NCBI RefSeq assembly: GCF_001613125.1
Contig: NZ_BDBT01000020.1
Span: 1 to 64,000, forward strand
From: Nocardia shimofusensis NBRC 100134
GTDB taxonomy: Bacteria; Actinomycetota; Actinomycetes; Mycobacteriales; Mycobacteriaceae
DNA: 64,000 bases
Direction: 5' to 3'
Positions 1 to 8,481 of the stretch are shown piece after piece. The notes under the pieces were generated by a model that saw only the letters and a list, made by a program, of their open reading frames with translations, made no database searches and had not been told where the DNA came from. The position numbers were made by a program, and so were the translations under genes. Positions within the stretch are counted from its first letter, which is position 1; each line of letters opens with the position of its first letter.

Positions 1-1560
1 GCGTTGCCCACCGCCACGGTGACCGCCGTGGAGTCGATCCTCGACGAGGTGGCCGCGCAGGCCGGTCCCGGCTCGGCAGCCCGGCGCAAGGAACTGCTGA
101 CCGAGCTGTGGTCGGCGGCGACCGCGGCCGAACAGGAGTATCTGCCCCGCCTGCTCACCGGGGAACTGCGCCAGGGCGCGCTGACCGCGCTGGTCGCCGA
201 GGCCGTGGCCGAGGCGGCCGGGGTGCCGCTGCCGGTGGTGCGCCGCGCCTACATGCTGTCCGGACGGTTGCCGGTGACCGCGGTCGCGGCGCTGCGCGGC
301 GGCGCCGAGGAACTCGCGGCGTTCCGGCTGGAGGTGGGCAGGCCCATCCAGCCCATGCTGGCCTCGCCCGGTTCCTCGCTGGACGAGGCCACGGCCGAGT
401 TCGGCGGCGAGGTCAGCATCGAGCACAAACTCGACGGCGCTCGTATCCAGGTGCACCGGCACGGCACCCGGGTCCGGGTGTTCACCCGCGCGCTGCGTGA
501 GATCACCGACGGCGTGCCCGAACTCGTCGCTCTGGTGCGCGGGCTGGAGTGCGAGAGCGTGGTGCTCGACGGGGAGACGCTGGCGCTCACCGACGACGGT
601 CGTCCGCGGCCGTTCCAGGAGACGATGAGCCGCTTCGCCACGCTCGTCCCCCCGGTCGACGCCGACGCCCCGGTTTCGGCCGGTCCCCGCCTCGCCGCGG
701 ACTCCGGCTTCGCTGCGGACTCCGGCTTCGCCGAGAAGGTCGACGGCGCCGAGGGCAGGCGTGCTTCCGACCGCTCCGGGCCTGCTGGATCCACGGTCGC
801 TGCCGGAGGAGCCCGTCCGCCCGGCCTCACGGTGACCCCGGAGTTCGACGCCGCGACGGCCAGGCACCTGCCGCCCGGCGCGCTGCTGCTGCCTCCGCTG
901 AGTTCCTCGCGTGAACTGCTGCTGCATCCGTACTTCTTCGACTGCCTGCACCTGAACGGGCGGGATCTCCTGGACGCGCCGCTGTCGCAGCGGCGCGAGG
1001 CGCTGCTGTCGGTGGCAGGCTCGCATACGATTCCGGCGCTCATCCGGCCCGACGTCGAGACCGCCGCCGAATACCTCGACGGTGCGCTGGCAGCCGGGCA
1101 CGAGGGTCTGATGGTCAAGTCGCTGAGCGCGCCGTACGCGGCGGGCAGGCGCGGGCGGTCCTGGTTGAAGATCAAACCGGTGCATTCGCTGGATCTGATC
1201 GTGCTCGGCGCGGAATGGGGTTACGGCAGGCGCACCGGGTACCTGTCCAATCTGCACCTGGGCGCGCGCGATCCGCGCACCGGCGAGCCGGTCATGGTCG
1301 GCAAGACGTTCAAAGGTCTCACCGACGCGCTGCTGGCCTGGCAGACCGCCGAGTTCCCGCGGCACGAACGCGCCCGCGACGAACACACCGTGTACCTGTG
1401 GCCGGAGCTGGTGGTGGAGATCGCCCTCGACGGCGTGCAGGTGAGCCCCCGCTATCCCGGCGGCGTCGCGCTGCGTTTCGCGCGGGTGGTCCGGTACCGG
1501 CCGGACAAGACCCCCGATCAGGTCGACACCATCGACACCGTGCGCGGCCTGCTGCCCTGA
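1..1560 (+). CDS. ATP-dependent DNA ligase (LigB-like), 5' end cut by window edge
   Basis: ATP-dependent DNA ligase, which seals nicks by enzyme adenylation. The reading frame is open to the first base, and the N-terminus looks about 30 residues short of actinobacterial LigB, so the true start probably lies outside the window; the first start codon seen is TTG at 4. Counting from there, the catalytic lysine motif EHKLDGAR is at residues 140-147. VLDGE, EGLMVKS and WLKIKP follow as the later nucleotidyltransferase motifs. An insert of roughly 80-90 residues rich in Ala, Gly, Ser and Pro sits between FQETMSRFAT and the conserved FFDCLHLNG strand, where the family normally has a short loop. The enzyme is probably accessory to the essential NAD-dependent LigA. 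Confidence 0.88.
   Translation, partial: ALPTATVTAVESILDEVAAQAGPGSAARRKELLTELWSAATAAEQEYLPRLLTGELRQGALTALVAEAVAEAAGVPLPVVRRAYMLSGRLPVTAVAALRGGAEELAAFRLEVGRPIQPMLASPGSSLDEATAEFGGEVSIEHKLDGARIQVHRHGTRVRVFTRALREITDGVPELVALVRGLECESVVLDGETLALTDDGRPRPFQETMSRFATLVPPVDADAPVSAGPRLAADSGFAADSGFAEKVDGAEGRRASDRSGPAGSTVAAGGARPPGLTVTPEFDAATARHLPPGALLLPPLSSSRELLLHPYFFDCLHLNGRDLLDAPLSQRREALLSVAGSHTIPALIRPDVETAAEYLDGALAAGHEGLMVKSLSAPYAAGRRGRSWLKIKPVHSLDLIVLGAEWGYGRRTGYLSNLHLGARDPRTGEPVMVGKTFKGLTDALLAWQTAEFPRHERARDEHTVYLWPELVVEIALDGVQVSPRYPGGVALRFARVVRYRPDKTPDQVDTIDTVRGLLP
694..729 (+). repeat. 18-bp in-frame tandem duplication inside ligase insert
   Basis: Two 18-bp copies differing at one base encode AADSGF twice inside the low-complexity insert of the DNA ligase. 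The copy boundary keeps the reading frame, so the repeat lengthens the loop and does not disrupt the gene. Confidence 0.7.
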
Positions 1561-1699
1561 CCGGCTCGATCACGCCGCCGACCAGGGCGGACGCGCTGCG
1601 GTCCGGTGCGGGGGTTCGGCATTATAGGGTGCCGATACCACGCGCACGCGGACGGCAACTGCATGGCAATCGAACATTCGGTTACCGCACACTGGACAG

Positions 1700-3004
1700 G
1701 TGACCGCCGAACTACTGGTGCTGCTGATCGTCATCGCGACGGCTCTCGCGTTCGATTTCACCAACGGCTTCCACGACACCGCCAACGCGATGGCGACCTC
1801 CATCGCCACCGGCGCGCTCAAGCCCCGCGTCGCGGTGGCGCTCTCGGCGGTGCTGAACCTCATCGGCGCCTTCCTCTCGGTCGAAGTGGCGGCGACGGTG
1901 GCCAAGGGGATCGTGCAACTCGACGCCGTCGACGGGCAGGATCTGTTGCTCATCGTCTTCGCCGGACTGGTCGGTGGCATTCTGTGGAACGTCGCGACCT
2001 GGCTGTTCGGGCTGCCGTCGAGTTCCTCGCACGCGCTGTTCGGCGGCCTGATCGGCACCACCATCGCCGCGCTCGGCTGGAACGGGGTCATCTGGTCGTC
2101 CGGGTCGTCGGGGGTGCTCACCAAGATCGTGCTGCCCGCGCTGCTCGCTCCGGTGGTCGCGGCGCTGGTCGCCTCGATCGGCACCTGGGCGGTCTACCGC
2201 ATCACCGCTCCCGCCGACGAGGAGACCAGGCGCACCGGATTCCGCTGGGGTCAGGTCGGCTCGGCCTCGCTGGTCTCGCTCGCGCACGGCACCAACGACG
2301 CGCAGAAGACGATGGGCGTGATCTTCCTGGCGCTGGTCGCGCACGGCACGGTGACCAAGGACGACGAACTGCCGCTGTGGGTGATGGCTTCCTGCGCGGT
2401 CGCCATCGCCGCGGGCACCTACCTCGGCGGCTGGCGCATCATCCGCACCCTGGGCAAGGGATTGGTGGACATCGAATCGCCGCAGGGCCTGGCCGCGGAG
2501 ACGTCGTCGGCGGCCATCATCCTGAGCTCGGCGCATTTCGGCCTCCCGCTGTCGACCACGCAGACCGCGACCGGCTCGATCCTGGGCAGCGGCATCGGCA
2601 AGGGCGCGGAGGTGCGCTGGTCGGTGATGGGCCGGATGGCGGTGGCCTGGCTGCTGACGCTGCCGATGGCCGGTCTGGTCGGCGCGATCTGCTGGGCGCT
2701 GGCGCACTCGATCGGCGGGCTGCCCGGCGTGCTGGTGGTGTTCGCCCTGCTGGTCGGGCTGTGCGGGTTCATGTGGTTGCGTTCGCGCCGGGACCGGGTC
2801 GACACCACCAATGTCAATGTCTGGCCCGGGGACACACCCCCGGCGGCCGAGGCTGTGAAGCCGCGGCCCGCAGAGCCGCAGCCCGCAGAGCCGCAGCCCG
2901 CAGAGCCGCAGCCCGCAGAGCCGCGGCCTGTGGAACCACAGCCCGCCGGACCGGCCGGGGCCGACCGGAACCCGCCGTTCCCGACCAGTCCCACCCGGCC
3001 GTAG
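1700..3004 (+). CDS. pitA: PiT-family inorganic phosphate transporter
   Basis: Low-affinity phosphate/cation symporter of the inner membrane. The two PiT signature repeats are visible: FDFTNGFHDTANAMAT near residues 18-33 and LAHGTNDAQKTMG near 193-205. Multiple hydrophobic spans lie between and after them. The start is GTG, six bases after CACACT, an arrangement also seen before mshA in this window. The last 60 residues form a Pro/Glu/Gln tail with a PAEPQ repeat and are probably a disordered cytoplasmic extension. Two small genes follow at once, the same trio as Rv0545c-Rv0544c-Rv0543c of M. tuberculosis, which suggests a conserved phosphate-uptake operon. Confidence 0.93.
   Translation: MTAELLVLLIVIATALAFDFTNGFHDTANAMATSIATGALKPRVAVALSAVLNLIGAFLSVEVAATVAKGIVQLDAVDGQDLLLIVFAGLVGGILWNVATWLFGLPSSSSHALFGGLIGTTIAALGWNGVIWSSGSSGVLTKIVLPALLAPVVAALVASIGTWAVYRITAPADEETRRTGFRWGQVGSASLVSLAHGTNDAQKTMGVIFLALVAHGTVTKDDELPLWVMASCAVAIAAGTYLGGWRIIRTLGKGLVDIESPQGLAAETSSAAIILSSAHFGLPLSTTQTATGSILGSGIGKGAEVRWSVMGRMAVAWLLTLPMAGLVGAICWALAHSIGGLPGVLVVFALLVGLCGFMWLRSRRDRVDTTNVNVWPGDTPPAAEAVKPRPAEPQPAEPQPAEPQPAEPRPVEPQPAGPAGADRNPPFPTSPTRP
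2867..2926 (+). repeat. 15-bp tandem repeat (4 copies) encoding PAEPQ
   Basis: Four head-to-tail 15-bp units (CCCGCAGAGCCGCAG, the last ending CGG) encode the Pro-Ala-Glu-Pro-Gln tail of PitA. The near-identical codons suggest recent slippage expansion. Confidence 0.85.
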
Positions 3005-3017
3005 AAGGAGCCAGCCC

Positions 3018-3296
3018 GTGCAGACACTGCTCACCAATCTGAGCTCGCTGTGGCACGTCGTCGTGGCCGCGCTGGTGCTCGGCGTCGGCCTGCCTGCCGT
3101 CTTCGCGCTCGGCGTGCGCTGGTGGTCGGCGGCCGATACGGTCGACGAAGGCGGCGTCGCCGAGCGCAACAGAGTCGCGATGGCCGGTGCGTTCGCCTGT
3201 TTCGGCCTGATCATCGCGGCGGTGCTCACCGGCATCCTCTACACCGCCAAGGCATTCCTGGCCGCCCGGCTGGGAATCCATCTGTTCGGAGAGTAG
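3018..3296 (+). CDS. small conserved membrane protein (Rv0544c-like)
   Basis: A 92-residue protein with two hydrophobic segments, roughly residues 8-30 and 52-75, separated by a short charged loop. It begins with GTG 13 bp after the phosphate transporter stop, and a GAAGGAG ribosome-binding site lies just upstream. Size, membrane topology and position match the small membrane protein beside pitA in mycobacteria. Its function is unknown. Position suggests a role linked to phosphate uptake, but nothing in the sequence shows this directly. Confidence 0.8.
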   Translation: MQTLLTNLSSLWHVVVAALVLGVGLPAVFALGVRWWSAADTVDEGGVAERNRVAMAGAFACFGLIIAAVLTGILYTAKAFLAARLGIHLFGE

Positions 3297-3309
3297 GAGG
3301 CGTCGTCCA

Positions 3310-3657
3310 GTGACCGAGCCAGAGTCGAATTCGGGGATGCTGGCGCGCATCCTGGACTGGCTGCGCGCCGGATATCCGCAAGGCGTGCCCACGTCGGATT
3401 ACGTCGCGTTGTTCGCGGTGCTGCACCGGCATCTGACCGACTACGAAGTCGTGATGGTCGCCGAGGAACTGGTGCGCGACAACCCGGAGACGGAGATCAC
3501 CCGCGAGGCCATCGTGAACGCCATCGCGCGCTTGGCCATGGAACAGCCCGACCCGGTCGATGTGGCCAGGGTCGCCGAGCATCTGGCGGCAGGCGGCTGG
3601 CTGCTGGAGGACACCCTCGCCGATCCGCCCGCGACCGAAGCGGCAGGGCCGAACTAG
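3310..3657 (+). CDS. DUF3349 family protein (Rv0543c-like)
   Basis: A 115-residue soluble protein with the DUF3349 pattern: an N-terminal helix ILDWLRAGYPQGVP, then DYVALFAVLHRHLTDYEVVMVAEELV and a C-terminal VARVAEHLAAGGW helix. It is an all-helical family of unknown function, third in the pitA trio. It starts GTG 13 bp after the small membrane protein. Its stop overlaps the convergent sugar kinase by 4 bp. Confidence 0.88.
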   Translation: MTEPESNSGMLARILDWLRAGYPQGVPTSDYVALFAVLHRHLTDYEVVMVAEELVRDNPETEITREAIVNAIARLAMEQPDPVDVARVAEHLAAGGWLLEDTLADPPATEAAGPN

Positions 3658-4586
3658 GTCAGGGGTAGTTCGTCGATCCGGACGGTCGGCGCGAGCTGGG
3701 TGCGCAGACTGCGGTCGATCTCGCCGGCCACCGGGATGACCACCGCGGCGGCGGCCGTGGCGACGGCGTCGACGAGGATGGCGGGCCAGTCCGGCGCGCC
3801 GGGCGCGGCCAGGGCGGAGATGACCGCGGCCGCCGCGGAGTCACCGGCTCCGGTGGGGTTGCCCGCGAGCGGTCGCGGCAGGCCCGCGGTCCAGGCACCC
3901 TCCCGGGTGACCGCGACCATGCCCTGCGCGCCCCTGGTCACCACCACCGCTCGGACCCCGGACTCCACCAGCGGGCGCGCGCAGCGGGCGACCTCGCGTG
4001 GCGTGGCGGGTTCCTGCCCGGTCAGGGTGCGCAGTTCGGAGCGGTTGGGCATGAGCACCACGCCGGGCACTTTGGCCACCAGCCGCAGCGCCTCGTCCTC
4101 GACATCGCAGATGGTGGGCACCCCGGCCGCGATAGCGGTGTCGGCGATCGCTGCCGGGAGGCTCGCATCGATACCTCCCGGCAGCGACCCAGAGATCACC
4201 AGGCCGCCGATGTCGGGCAGCAGCCCGGCCACCCGTACCGCCAGCTGATCGCCCGCGTGCGGGTTGGTCACCCGGGCCCCCGGCTCGGCCAGGGCGGTGG
4301 CGGTACCGTCGTCGGATTCGCTGACCACCACGGTGCGCCGGACCCACGGCAGCGCGTGCACGAAGTCCACCGGCAGTTCCAGCTCGGCGGCCGCCGCGAA
4401 GGCGTGATCGGAGAATCCCGTCGCGCGCGCGTAACGTCCGAGCTGATTGAGCACCCGCGTCACATTGATGCCCTCGCCGCCGATGCGCTGCTCGACCGAA
4501 CGGACCCGATGGGGGCGTCCGCGTTCGAATCGCTCGACCCGGTAGGTCATGTCGTAGGCGGGATTCATTGTCACAGTGAGGATCAC
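3654..4586 (-). CDS. PfkB-family sugar/phosphosugar kinase (1-phosphofructokinase-like)
   Basis: Ribokinase/PfkB-fold kinase of about 310 residues. The N-terminus ILTVTMNPAYD and the GGEGINVTRVL segment are typical of the 1-phosphofructokinase/hexose kinase (FruK/LacC) group. The GNPTGAGDS motif with the catalytic Asp lies near residues 241-249. I chose GTG at 4586, so that the protein opens with MILTVTMNP as in the family; an in-frame GTG three codons upstream (4595) is also possible. No PTS gene is adjacent, so the substrate cannot be assigned; fructose-1-phosphate, fructose-6-phosphate and tagatose-6-phosphate are all options. Confidence 0.8.
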   Translation of the reverse strand: MILTVTMNPAYDMTYRVERFERGRPHRVRSVEQRIGGEGINVTRVLNQLGRYARATGFSDHAFAAAAELELPVDFVHALPWVRRTVVVSESDDGTATALAEPGARVTNPHAGDQLAVRVAGLLPDIGGLVISGSLPGGIDASLPAAIADTAIAAGVPTICDVEDEALRLVAKVPGVVLMPNRSELRTLTGQEPATPREVARCARPLVESGVRAVVVTRGAQGMVAVTREGAWTAGLPRPLAGNPTGAGDSAAAAVISALAAPGAPDWPAILVDAVATAAAAVVIPVAGEIDRSLRTQLAPTVRIDELPLT

Positions 4587-4670
4587 GTCAACCACTGTCC
4601 CCCATCGGGCACCGGGCGCAACTGTGGTTCGTCTTACCGCCGGGTGCGAGTCGGCTCCCCCTCGGGGGAA

Positions 4671-5711
4671 TTACAGTCCCACCGTGGCGCGCCCGTCGAA
4701 AACACCGGTCGCGGGCAGCGCCGCGCCGTGCTGGGACAGCGAGCCGCCGTCGCGGCCGGTGCGCACCGCCAGCAGTTCGGCGATGATGGCCACCGCGGTC
4801 TCGGCAGGGGTGTGCGCGCCCACATCGAGACCGGCCGGCGAGTGCAGCCGCGACAGCGCCGCCTCGTCGAAACCACCCGCGCGCAGATCCTCCATCCGGC
4901 GCAGGTGCGCGGTGTAGGAGCCCGCCGCGCCCAGGTACCCGAGGTCGGTCAGGCGAAGGGCGACGGTGAGCAACGGGATCTCGAACTTCGGATCGTGGGC
5001 GAAAGCGACGATGGCGGTGCTCGCATCGATCTCGCCCGCGCCTGCCAGGGTGTTCAGATAGCGGTGCGGCCAGTCGACGACGACCTCCGCGCCGGGGAAG
5101 GCCTCGGGGGCGGCGAACTCCTCGCGCGAATCGCAGATGGTCACGCGGTAGCCCAGCAGCCGGGCCTGCACGGTGAGCGCGGCGGCGTAGGCGTTGGCGC
5201 CGAAGATGATCATGCGCGGCGCGGGCGCGAACGAGGCGACGAAGATATCGGACTCGGGCAGTGCGACCAGTTCGGTGTTGTGCCGTTTGTCGGTGATGAG
5301 GTGCTGGCCGATCAGATCGGTGTCCGGGTTCCACACCACGGTGAACACCGTCACCCGCCGGTGCGCGGCGATCTCGGCCGCGACCGTGGGGAACTCGGTG
5401 AAGTCGTGCTGGGAGAACGGTTCGGCGAAGACGTCGATGGTGGCGCCGACCGCGACGCCGGGCTCGCCGGTGGGGACAGGCAGCCGGTGCATGGCGCGCC
5501 TGCCGGTGCGTGCGGCGGTGGCCGCCGCGTCACGGATGGCGTCGTCGACCGAGCCGCCGAGGCCCGCGCCGTGCACCACGCCGTCGGGGTCCACCAGCAG
5601 CGCGCTGCCGACCGGCCACCGGCCGTCTCCGACGCTGCGCACGACGGTCGCGAGTCCACCCGTCCGACCCGAGTACCACACCTGTAAGAGGTCGTCGACG
5701 ATGTCGCGCAT
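4671..5711 (-). CDS. xdhC: XdhC/CoxI family maturation factor for molybdenum hydroxylase
   Basis: A 346-residue two-domain protein: an N-terminal XdhC/CoxI domain (about residues 10-80, with LLVDPDGVVHGAGLGGSVDDAI) and a C-terminal Rossmann-like XdhC domain (about 165-330, with MIIFGANAYAAALT). XdhC proteins bind molybdenum cofactor, help sulfurate it and insert it into xanthine dehydrogenase. It is transcribed away from the plus-strand purine genes and follows a molybdopterin nucleotidyltransferase gene by 16 bp. The xanthine dehydrogenase it should serve lies 9 kb away (14352-18166), beyond an inserted gene block. Confidence 0.88.
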   Translation of the reverse strand: MRDIVDDLLQVWYSGRTGGLATVVRSVGDGRWPVGSALLVDPDGVVHGAGLGGSVDDAIRDAAATAARTGRRAMHRLPVPTGEPGVAVGATIDVFAEPFSQHDFTEFPTVAAEIAAHRRVTVFTVVWNPDTDLIGQHLITDKRHNTELVALPESDIFVASFAPAPRMIIFGANAYAAALTVQARLLGYRVTICDSREEFAAPEAFPGAEVVVDWPHRYLNTLAGAGEIDASTAIVAFAHDPKFEIPLLTVALRLTDLGYLGAAGSYTAHLRRMEDLRAGGFDEAALSRLHSPAGLDVGAHTPAETAVAIIAELLAVRTGRDGGSLSQHGAALPATGVFDGRATVGL

Positions 5712-5727
5712 CAGTTCTCAACTCCGC

Positions 5728-6297
5728 TCAACGTGCGGTAGTGGCCGGGAAGTCATGGTCGATACCCGTCGCCAGATCATCGCACGTGACGCACACCATA
5801 TCGTCCCTGGCGCTGATATAGGCCGCAGCGCCCTGATCCGCTGTAGCAGCCGCGACCACTCCGGCCCAGTGACTGTGTCCGATCACAACGGGATGTCCAG
5901 GACGACCCGCGAAAACGGCCCGGGCCAGCCCGCTCGGAGCGTGTAAGGCGGCCTCGACGACGCGGGCCACCACCGCCGCGCCCACGTCCGGGGTGTCCAC
6001 CGGCATGATCACCGCGTAATCACCGCCCGCGGCCGCCCGCAGCCCGGCGCGAAGCGACGCCGACAGCCCCCGTGCCCAGTCGTGCGCCCACACCGTCCGC
6101 ACATCCGGCGGTATGCCGAGCCCCTGGTGATTCGGCCCGGTCGCCCCGAGCACCACGACCACCCGCGCGCACCCGCCCTCCCGCAACGCGGCGATCGCCG
6201 CGCGCAACCAAGCGCCGCCCTCGGCCAGCGCCTTCGGGCAGCCGTAACGGGTGCCGGCGCCCGCGGCGAGCACGATTCCGACGGCAACGGCAGACAT
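5728..6297 (-). CDS. MobA/MocA-like molybdopterin nucleotidyltransferase
   Basis: A 189-residue nucleotidyltransferase. The N-terminus GIVLAAGAGTRYGCPKAL is the GXG-type nucleotide-binding motif, and MPVDTPDVG near residues 98-106 carries the metal-binding Asp. Small proteins of this type cytidylate or guanylate molybdopterin for molybdenum hydroxylases, and the neighbouring xdhC supports that role. The start is ATG at 6297, since the family begins a few residues before GIVLAAG. It probably forms an operon with xdhC. Confidence 0.85.
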   Translation of the reverse strand: MSAVAVGIVLAAGAGTRYGCPKALAEGGAWLRAAIAALREGGCARVVVVLGATGPNHQGLGIPPDVRTVWAHDWARGLSASLRAGLRAAAGGDYAVIMPVDTPDVGAAVVARVVEAALHAPSGLARAVFAGRPGHPVVIGHSHWAGVVAAATADQGAAAYISARDDMVCVTCDDLATGIDHDFPATTAR

Positions 6298-6441
6298 GAC
6301 GGTCACCGTAACCACCTCGGGTTGCGGCCGTGTGACCATCGGGAAACGTGCGGCGCGAGTGGCCGTCACGATTCCGACACGCCGGAAGTGATCTTGTCGC
6401 CTCGGCTGGCGAGACCGCGCACGGTCGCCGATGCTGGACCG

Positions 6442-7581
6442 ATGAGGCGCGACTCGGGAGAACCGGTGGGCGCGGAGGCGGGCGCCGGGCCGGCGCACGT
6501 GCCCCTCGACGCGACCGGCGGCACCGGGACCGGCGTGGCATCCATCGCGGATGCGGTCGAGGAGGCCGCCGGAACCGATGCGGCCGCGGGGACCGGAACG
6601 ACCGGAACGACGCCGACGGGCGCCCCGGAGACGGCGGCAGCGTTCGACGCGCTGAGCGAGGACCACGCGGCGGCCGCGCTGAGAGCGTGCTGTTCCTCGC
6701 CGGAGTGGGTACGCGGTGTGCTGGCGGGTAGGCCCTACGTGACCGCCGAGCGATTGTTCGCCGCCGCCGACGCGGTGCTCGCCGACCTCGACGAGCACCG
6801 GATCGCTGCGGCGCTGGCCGGGCATCCGCGCATCGGCGACCGGCCGGTGGACGCGGAATCGGCGCGTGATCAAGCGGGGGTCGGCGGCGCGGATCGCGCG
6901 GTGCTCGACGCGCTGGCCGAGGGCAATCGCGCCTACGAACAGCGCTTCGGCCACATCTACCTGGTGTGTGCCGCCGGACGCAGCGGCGGGGAACTGCTCG
7001 AACTGCTGCGCTCGCGGCTGGACAACGACCCGGCGACCGAGCGGGAGGTGGTGCGCGTGGAGTTGGCCGCGATCAACCGCGTCCGGCTGGAGCGTCTGCT
7101 GGCCGAGCTGAACGATGCCGACGGCGCGCAGCGCAGGCCCGGCGTGGGGACGCCGGTGAAGCCGGAGTCGTCGCCGACATCGGAGGCAGGTGACCCGGAC
7201 GGATCGGTGCGGGGTGACCCGGATCGGGCCCGCGAGACCGGTGCGCCCGACGTGCCGGGCTTCGGGGCAACCGTGAGCACGCACGTCCTCGATGCCGTGC
7301 GCGGGATGCCCGCCGTCGGTGTGGGTGTGGCCCTGTACGCGGACGGAGATCGGATCGCTGTGGCGAGCACGAACGGTGACGGCCGGGTGCCCGGACTGGC
7401 CTCGGGACTGGGTCCGGGGACCTATCGCCTGGTGTTCGCCACCGGGGACTATTTCGCGGCGCGGGGCGAGGCGACCTTCTACCCGGAGGTGACGGTGACC
7501 TTCGCGGTGACCGGCCCTGGGCACCACCACGTGCCGTTGCTGCTGTCGCCCTTCGCTTTTTCCACCTATCGAGGGAGTTGA
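6442..7581 (+). CDS. uraD-uraH: fused OHCU decarboxylase and 5-hydroxyisourate hydrolase
   Basis: A 379-residue two-enzyme fusion covering the two steps after uricase. A Gly/Thr/Ala-rich leader of about 65 residues comes first. The UraD domain (about 66-205) has FDALSEDHAAAALRACC, then AGHPRIGD with the likely catalytic His near 128, and a helix ending ELAAINRVRLERLL. A linker rich in Pro, Asp and Gly follows (about 206-275). The transthyretin-like UraH domain (about 277-379) begins VSTHVLDAVRGMPA and ends FSTYRGS, matching the family's terminal YRGS. Together they would convert 5-hydroxyisourate stereospecifically to (S)-allantoin. ATG at 6442 was chosen; the long leader has no family equivalent, so the start could be further inside. 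Confidence 0.92.
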   Translation: MRRDSGEPVGAEAGAGPAHVPLDATGGTGTGVASIADAVEEAAGTDAAAGTGTTGTTPTGAPETAAAFDALSEDHAAAALRACCSSPEWVRGVLAGRPYVTAERLFAAADAVLADLDEHRIAAALAGHPRIGDRPVDAESARDQAGVGGADRAVLDALAEGNRAYEQRFGHIYLVCAAGRSGGELLELLRSRLDNDPATEREVVRVELAAINRVRLERLLAELNDADGAQRRPGVGTPVKPESSPTSEAGDPDGSVRGDPDRARETGAPDVPGFGATVSTHVLDAVRGMPAVGVGVALYADGDRIAVASTNGDGRVPGLASGLGPGTYRLVFATGDYFAARGEATFYPEVTVTFAVTGPGHHHVPLLLSPFAFSTYRGS

Positions 7582-7587
7582 GCGCCG

Positions 7588-8481
7588 ATGCCGCTGACCG
7601 GGCCGATCGAACTGACGGACAACCGCTACGGCAAGTCCGAGAACCGCATCGTGCGCATCCGCCGCGACGGGCCGCGCCACGAGATCCGCGACGTGAACGT
7701 CTCCACCACGCTGCGCGGCGATTTCGCCGACGCCTACATCAGCGGCGACCAATCCGCGGTGCTGCCGACCGACACCCAGAAGCAGACCGCCTATGCCTTC
7801 GCCAAGGATCCCGGCCTGAGCCCGATCGAGGAGTACGGGCTCGCGCTGGCCAGGCATTTCGTCGACGACATCGCGCCCGTGCACGCCGCGCGCATCGATA
7901 TCGAGGACTACCCGTGGCAGCGGGCGCGGGTCGGCGCGGGCGAACACGCGTTCACCTGGGTCAGGCAGGGACCGCAGGTGCGCACGGCGGCCGTGACGGT
8001 CGGGCACGCCGGTTCCTGGGTGGTCGGCGGGGTGCGGGATCTGGTGCTGCTGAAATCGACCGGCTCGGAGTTCGCCGGATTCCTGCGCGACGAGTTCACC
8101 GTGCTCGAACCCACCGACGACCGCATGCTGGCGACCTCCCTGACCGCGCAGTGGCGCTTCGCCGAGATCGAGGGCGTCGACTGGGAGGCCACCTACACGG
8201 GCGTGGTGGCCAGGATGATCGCAGTGTTCGCCACCCACCACTCGAAAGCGTTGCAGCAGACGCTGTTCGAGATGGGCTCGGCCGCGCTCACCGACTTCCC
8301 GGTGCTGGCCGAGATCCGCCTGGCCGCACCCAACAAACACCACTTCGACTACGACCTGGGCCGGTTCGGCATCGCCAATCACGGCGAGGTCTACCACGCC
8401 GACGACCGGCCCTACGGACTGATCGAGGCCACGCTGCGCCGCACTGACGCACCGGATGCGGGGCAGGCATGGCAGTTGTGA
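7588..8481 (+). CDS. pucL: uricase (factor-independent urate hydroxylase)
   Basis: A 297-residue cofactor-free urate oxidase that makes 5-hydroxyisourate from urate. Family hallmarks: YGKSENRIVRI near the start, TDTQKQTAYAFAK (the Thr-Lys region that activates oxygen) at about residues 61-73, and NKHHFDYDLGRFG near the C-terminus. Length is normal. It follows the UraD-UraH fusion by 6 bp. Its last 13 bp overlap the next gene, so the three are likely co-translated. Confidence 0.95.
   Translation: MPLTGPIELTDNRYGKSENRIVRIRRDGPRHEIRDVNVSTTLRGDFADAYISGDQSAVLPTDTQKQTAYAFAKDPGLSPIEEYGLALARHFVDDIAPVHAARIDIEDYPWQRARVGAGEHAFTWVRQGPQVRTAAVTVGHAGSWVVGGVRDLVLLKSTGSEFAGFLRDEFTVLEPTDDRMLATSLTAQWRFAEIEGVDWEATYTGVVARMIAVFATHHSKALQQTLFEMGSAALTDFPVLAEIRLAAPNKHHFDYDLGRFGIANHGEVYHADDRPYGLIEATLRRTDAPDAGQAWQL

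Noticed and set aside
5728..8397. An 889-codon minus-strand open frame across the UraD-UraH and uricase genes
   Set aside because: Only its last 189 codons match a protein family (nucleotidyltransferase). The rest is a GC-rich shadow of two well-supported plus-strand enzymes.
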